Source: Macrotrachela quadricornifera (taxonomy: Eukaryota > Rotifera > Eurotatoria > Philodinida > Philodinidae). Taken from it: DNA of 64,000 bases. The position numbers and the translations under genes are program-made. How positions within the stretch are numbered: the stretch's first letter is position 1; every line of letters starts with the position of its first letter. This document shows, piece after piece, positions 58,703-64,000 of the stretch. The notes beneath the pieces are model-generated. The model searched no databases, was not told where the DNA came from, and saw only the letters and a list, made by a program, of their open reading frames with translations. The stretch lies in the NCBI GenBank assembly GCA_022393335.1, contig JAJEKB010021802.1, positions 420,352-484,351 on the forward strand. Reading direction: 5' to 3'.

Positions 58703-61700
58703 TTAAACAGTAAGAACAGAAGGTTTTGACATAGATTTAAAATTAAATCCACCACCAGTAAAACTAGTTTGATGACTAAAATAATATTAAATATAATATA
58801 TAAAATTAAAAGAAAATTTTTTACTTTATTCTCTTTAGTTGAATAATATCAGATGATGATTGTTTTAATGTATTATCATTATTTATTGATGTAAGTTGTT
58901 GTATTTCATCAAGATGCTCTTTTTCTTTTCTTACGAATTTTTTCTTTTGTATAAAATATTTTTTTTGTATGTCAGTGAATTGTTGATTAAGTTTATTAAT
59001 TTCATATTTATAATTATCTATTTGATTTTCATACATATTTGCTTCACTAATTAATGATTTTAATTGTTTTGTTTTAGTTTTAAGTGCTTCTTGATATATT
59101 GATAATTGTTCAACAACTTCTGGACCAGGTTGACGAGCTAAATATAAATGAAAAGTTTTATTAATAAATTATGTAAAAAAAAATGGTTGTTGATCCTCAT
59201 TAGTATTGGCATCTAAACTATCGATTTTAACTTAATTCATGATGAATTATTTACAAATATTACTTCGATATTTTGGATCATTTCCAGTTCGAACAATACG
59301 TTCCGTATATGAAACGTATCGTTCGACTTGGATTATCCTGCTCTAAACGACAATTCCGACGAAATTATACTAAAATGATCAAAGAAACATTTTTGTCGTA
59401 CTGGTTTTTTCTTTCTTATCTACATTATCAGTCGGAAGAAAACATTTTTCGAGTATATAAACATAATATGGATCATCAAGATAGTTTTTTTTTTCATTTT
59501 TATTCAATATACATGGTTGACCATTTCCGTCTCGATATTTAGATCAATTTATTTCTTTTAATTTATTGATTTTGTAGTAGATAGTTCTTAGTAGAATGTT
59601 TGTTTCGCGTTGAATAGTATTTTTTTAAACTGACCCAGGTCTATCGATACGGCCGTACTGTCACATTATTCAGCTCTGTATTAATCGGGACGTTAACACA
59701 AGACCGGATACTGTGACAGTACGGTCGCATACGGAACTATTTCAATGGAGTGATGAACCGTATCGGTGATATCATCATTAAATATATATGTGGCGAAAAG
59801 AAGAAGAAATAACATTTTTGTATGGTCAGCATGTAGTATCGACAACGAACATATATTCTTGGAAAAATCAATTTCGTAATTACTTTCTAACGAGAAGAAA
59901 ATCGTTATAGAAAAATTTTAATTTAGTGTAAGTTTTTTTTTGATTACAGATGCAATTCATGTAAATTTTTGGAACGTTATGTATAAATACAAAATTCATT
60001 ATAGTATAAAGAAAACTTACCTAAAATACGTTTAAGTTCATTATGAAATTTTTCTTTTTCTTGTATTAATAATTCTTTTTGTACAACTTCTTGAGTTTTA
60101 TGTATTAAACGTTTTTGTAAAAAATGAATTTTTTGTATTAATTCAAATGTTGATGGATCATTACCTTCTAATGTTCTCCAACGATGTATATTCATTGGAT
60201 TTTCTAATTCTTCTTCTAAAGCTCGACAATGTGTACGTTCACGTACTAATTCACGTTGAACATGAGATATTTCACATTTTAATTCATCTGTACTTAAAAT
60301 TTTATTTTGTAAAGTTAATTTTTCATGATGTAATTTTTTTAATTCTAATTTTAATATACGTAAATCTTCTAAGCAAGATTTATATTGTAATTCGCCTTTA
60401 CTTAATGTTAATTGTTGAATTTTAAGTTTTTCATAAAGAAGTGCAAGTTCATCATTTCGACGAACAAGTTGTGTACCAAGAATATTACGCTCAGCAATAA
60501 TCTATAAAAAAAAAGAAAAATAAAATATTATTTTTTTTTGATTATTTACTTGTTGTAATTGTTTCATTTGTTTTTGACGTTTATCATTTACTTCTGATAA
60601 TTGTTTATTTAAACGTTCACATTCTGATTGTTGATTTGTATACATATCTTCTTTTTTTACTGCTTCCTTTTTTAATAATTCAATATTTAATATTAATTGT
60701 TCTTTATCTTTTTCAACTTTTTTATAATCATTTTGTGCATGTGATAAATCTTGTTCTTTACCTTGAACTTCTTCTTTTAATTGGTCTATTTGATGAAACA
60801 TTATTTTTAGTTTACGTTGCATTTCATTTATTTCATCTTGAGATTCAATTAAATGTTTTGAATTAAGATTACGATCATATCGAACAGCTTCATATAAATC
60901 TTGTTGTTGTTTTAATCGGATTTCTAATTCACCCATTCTTTTCTTTTGATCAAATAATTCCAATTCTTTTCTTTTTATTTCTTCCATTAATGTAAATACT
61001 TGATTTGTTAATTGACTAGCTTCAGTTATATAACTAATTTAAATAAAAATTTATTTATTAAAATTTCTAAAATTTTCAACTCAATGAAAGAAATATTAAT
61101 TACTGAAGTACAGACTGACCCAAAAAGATAATGTCTTGCCTTCTAAAGGTAGAACTAGTTCATTCTTATTATAATCTGTCAAGAACCATTCTATATAGGA
61201 CTCTTATTAACTCATTAATTAAGAAAAATCCAATCCAAGATAAGAAAGTAAAAGAGAAAGAGTGATATCTTGTTGTAAAATGTAATTATATAATGAATAT
61301 AAACGAATACATGATACGCATCATATAGGGGATAATATAATCTGTTAATGAACATAGAAGTCTGTATGGATGGATATAATGGATATTTATATTCCTGAAT
61401 CTGCATCAACATAAGAATTTAACGATTTCATGATGAAAAACTATGTTTGTAAACAGTCTATTCGATATTCAATGGAAGTTTGGAGCGTTCATAGCAATAT
61501 TTGAAACAAACTTCCTCATATTAATAATGTTGCTGAGGGTTATTAATTCTAGAATGTCCACTGTTTTTCCTCGTCATTCATATATTTATGAATCTGTTCA
61601 TCGTTCAAAGAATGAATATGAGAGGAACGTCAAATACAAGTTAAACATAGAAAGAACATATACGATAACATTTATGCGCAACTTATGGATTAATTGAATC

Positions 61701-63102
61701 TATACAATAATGGATAGCTGATCTCAACTGAAGTTTAAAAGATCAAAAATATATGAAGAAAACTTTTAATTACTGATCTCGTTCTTGTTCCATTTTAAGA
61801 ATAATTTTTCTTTGTTTATTTGCTTCTTCTTTAGAATTATTAATATCTTGTTCTAAAATTTTTTTTGATTGATTAAAACTTTTAACTTGTTCAATTTGTT
61901 TTTGATGATCCGAAGTAAATTTTTGTAATGTTATATTTAATTGTTCACGTTCACGTGTTAATATATCAATTTGTTTTTTATAATTATTTTGAATTTTTTT
62001 AAATTGAATTATATCTCGTTCTAATGATGATTTTTCTAAATTTATTTGTTCATATTGTTGTTTATTTTCATTAATTTGTTCTTCAAGTAATTTAAAACGT
62101 TTTTCAATATGTTCTTTTTTTTTTTGTTCATTTTCATATTGTTTATTTAATTGAATAATTTCATCATCTTTTTCTTTTAATTCTTGTTTATGATGTTGAC
62201 AATCATTAGTATTTTTATCATTTATTGTAACAAGTTCAGAATATTGTGTACGAGCATCATCAAGACGTACTTGAAGTATTTGATTATCTTTTGTTAAACG
62301 TATATTTTCTTCTTTTAATTGTCTTACATGTTGTTGAGATTTTTTTAATTCTTGTTGTTGACTTTCAAATTGTATTATTTGAGTTTTAAATTCTACATTT
62401 TTTAATTCAAAATTTTGTTTATTTGTTTTAAGTTCAAGTTCAATTTGTTCCTAAAAGAGAAATATAATTACTTATGAGAACAAAAAAATCATGAAAAAAC
62501 TAACTCGTTTTTTAGTTTCTCTTATATTTTCATTATTTATTCGAGTAATTTTTTCTTGTAATTTTATAATTTGTTCATTATTTTCAATAATTTGTTTTTT
62601 TAAATTATCTTCTTTACGTGTACTTTCGTTAAGATCACGATGTAATTGTTTTATATCATTTAATAATTTATCTCGTTCATGTGTTAATTCTTCATGAATT
62701 TTCATGAAATCATTGATATCATATTCTTCTCCTGTACTCATACCTTTCAATACAACAAAAAAAAAGTAACACACACGGAAAAGATTTTATAAGTAATAAA
62801 AAGAGAAAATATTTTATCTTTTATTTGATAAGTGATAAGGTACCTTTTTTTTGAAGTATTAAAAGAAATAGTGTATTATTTACACTTACATTCTATTCCA
62901 TTTTCTAAATTTTGTATAAATTCGTTTCATTATTAATTAACTAATTAAGTACAGTCTATAATGACAAAAAGACGAAATATGAATTTTTTTATGATTAATG
63001 AAATGTATATACTTGAAATTCACCTTCCATAATCTCAAGTATTCCATCATCAAATGCAACTTTTAGTATAGCTGATTGTTTCTTAGAATTTTCAATATCC
63101 AT
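58703..63102 (-). CDS. CFAP58: Cilia- and flagella-associated protein 58
   Basis: Seven minus-strand exons: 63102-63024, 62743-62505, 62450-61774, 61033-60550, 60501-60021, 59137-58825 and 58775-58703. They sum to 2346 nt (781 aa) with consistent phases. Almost entirely coiled coil. Family landmarks: HEELTHERDKLLNDI, LKQQQDLYEAVRYDRN, SQDEINEMQRKLKIMFHQID, ILGTQLVRRNDELALLYEK, ENPMNIHRWRTLEGNDPSTF, LIQKIHFLQKRLIHKTQEVV, ARQPGPE and a C-terminal FTGGGFNFKSMS. CFAP58 acts at the axoneme and basal body of motile cilia and in sperm-tail assembly. Vertebrate proteins are about 870 aa; the N-terminal roughly 90-100 residues seem absent here. Introns at 59138-60020 and 61034-61773 are far longer than the 48-54-bp ones. 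Confidence 0.92.
59138..60020 (-). repeat. Expanded CFAP58 intron with hairpin insert
   Basis: This 883-bp intron contains CCGTACTGTCAC (59653-59664) and its exact inverse GTGACAGTACGG (59713-59724), within a longer imperfect inverted repeat (GATACGGCCGTACTG / CAGTACGGTCGCATACG). The ends of the insert were not defined. It is probably a decayed non-coding element. An open frame at 59273-59542 shows no family. Confidence 0.5.
61034..61773 (-). other. Expanded CFAP58 intron (740 bp)
   Basis: Between correctly phased exons (phase 2). Contents are AT-rich with no recognised protein or clear terminal repeat. The size suggests an old insertion. Confidence 0.4.
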
Positions 63103-63513
63103 AGAAAGTATTGCAGAATTCGATGAACATATGAATTAGATCATTTGAAATGGTTATCAATCATACAGACATAATTATCTCATGATTACTAGTAACAACC
63201 TCTAGGAATATTTAAATATTTATTTGAAAAAGATGTCACTTGTATATTAGTGTTGAAAATTTATGTTACAATTAAATTGTCGTTTATAGGTTGTATACAA
63301 AGATTAAATACGTGTCAATTGAAAATTAATCGTTCTTTTTTTTTTGTCGGTTACCTTTGTAAATGATTGAATGATACAAAAAGCTTAGAATATTTATTGA
63401 TGAATATGTGTGAAATAGGATGACCTTGTATATTTGCTCGATATTGTTTAAATAAATTTTTCGTGATAGAATAAAAACGAAAATTCTTTTCTGTTTTGTT
63501 TGTCATTTTTTAG
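63103..63513. promoter_or_regulatory. Shared divergent promoter region of CFAP58 and POFUT1
   Basis: Only 411 bp separate the two divergent start codons, so the upstream elements of both genes must lie here or in 5' introns. No canonical ciliary X-box (RFX) motif was recognised by eye. TTTTTTAG directly before the POFUT1 ATG could be a 3' splice site of a 5'-UTR intron. Confidence 0.45.
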
Positions 63514-64000
63514 ATGAATATGTTTATATTTAGTGTAATTATTTCATTGATTTTTATTTTTCAAATAAAATCTGAAGAAAAATTGCAAGATATTGATCCA
63601 AATGGTTATATTATTTTTTGTTTATGTATGGGACGATTTGGTAATCAAGCAGAACATTTTCTTGGTGGATTAGCATTTGCTAAATTAATTAATCGAACAT
63701 TAATTGTTCCACCTGTATGTATATTAATAAATAAAGTATAGGTTTTTTCGACTAATTTTTTTTAGTGGCGTACTTATAAAAATATTCCATATTCTGAATG
63801 GTTTCAAATAGAATCACTTCGTTCTTATCATCATGTAATTGATGCTGAATATTTTATGAAAAATCTTGCTCCATATGTTTGGCCACCAGAATCTCGTATT
63901 GGTTTTTGTTGGTTATCAGCCGATAGACCGAAATCCGAATGTAAAATGAAAGAAGGAAATCCATTTGAATCATTTTGGAATGAATTAAATGTTAGTTTTG
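63514..64000 (+). CDS. POFUT1: GDP-fucose protein O-fucosyltransferase 1 (3' truncated by window end)
   Basis: Exon 1 is 63514-63714, then a 51-bp GT-AG intron (63715-63765, phase 0), then exon 2 from 63766 to the window end; 145 aa are visible of an expected 380-400. A signal peptide ([17 protein letters not shown]) is followed by the family start [20 protein letters not shown] and [15 protein letters not shown] joined to [16 protein letters not shown]. Then come [27 protein letters not shown] and [18 protein letters not shown], all in register with animal POFUT1. The enzyme adds O-fucose to EGF repeats (for example Notch) in the ER lumen. The GDP-fucose-binding region lies beyond the window. 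Frame intact as far as seen. Confidence 0.92.

Noticed and set aside
59273..59542. 89-aa protein inside the CFAP58 intron
   Set aside because: No domain, antisense to the host gene, and located in a hairpin-bearing insert.

Overview
The window is eukaryotic nuclear DNA, probably from a bdelloid rotifer or a close relative. Visible support: AT-rich sequence, genes broken by GT-AG introns of mostly 48-61 bp, low gene density, and many small degenerate DNA transposons. The gene types also fit: a Thr-linker/NHL-propeller protein, a mucin-like type II membrane protein, an FG-GAP remnant, a divergent rhodopsin-type GPCR, and fungal- or bacterial-looking enzymes (GT15 mannosyltransferase, SGNH hydrolase, P-loop sulfotransferase-like protein). 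The assignment to rotifers is an inference. No CRISPR array, rRNA or convincing tRNA was seen.

Layout. 0-3.4 kb: gene-free, with degenerate tandem arrays (about 67, 85 and 54 bp periods) and a foldback element. 3.5-5.2 kb: a two-exon Mu-class GST and an FG-GAP relic. 8.5-8.9 kb: a two-exon secreted netrin/TIMP-like protein. 10.1-11.4 kb: a dead pogo-like transposase. 12.1-14.9 kb: an NHL-propeller gene (minus strand) whose Cys-rich and Thr-rich exons lie upstream of the long open frame. 15.5-19.7 kb: a transposon cluster, made of an element with 15-bp TIRs carrying an unclassified transposase, a hAT relic, and a TTAA-flanked piggyBac deletion derivative. 21.2-24.4 kb: three intronless tandem paralogues of 280 aa each, with two Ly6-like Cys-rich domains and a hydrophobic tail. 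26.6-27.9 kb: a 1.35-kb inverted-repeat element. 28.1-28.9 kb: sulfotransferase-like gene. 30.6-31.5 kb: SDR9C-type dehydrogenase. 32.7-33.4 kb: pseudogene of unknown family. 35.3-36.4 kb: three-exon GT15 glycosyltransferase. 36.4-47.4 kb: gene-poor, with a full-length dead piggyBac element, a foldback MITE and a 52-bp minisatellite. 47.8-48.8 kb: GPCR. 50.2-50.7 kb: foldback element. 51.2-51.9 kb: secreted-protein pseudogene. 54.1-54.8 kb: SGNH hydrolase. 56.6-58.1 kb: six-exon Thr-rich type II membrane protein. 58.7-63.1 kb: seven-exon CFAP58. 63.5 kb to the end: 5' part of POFUT1, divergent from CFAP58.

There is no operon-like organisation. The genes are a mix of housekeeping functions (ciliary CFAP58, POFUT1 for Notch/EGF O-fucosylation, GST, SDR), lineage-specific surface or secreted proteins (NHL, Thr-rich, Ly6-like), and candidates for horizontal transfer. 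Exon boundaries were placed by reading GT-AG sites and checking that phases add up; transcripts were not available.
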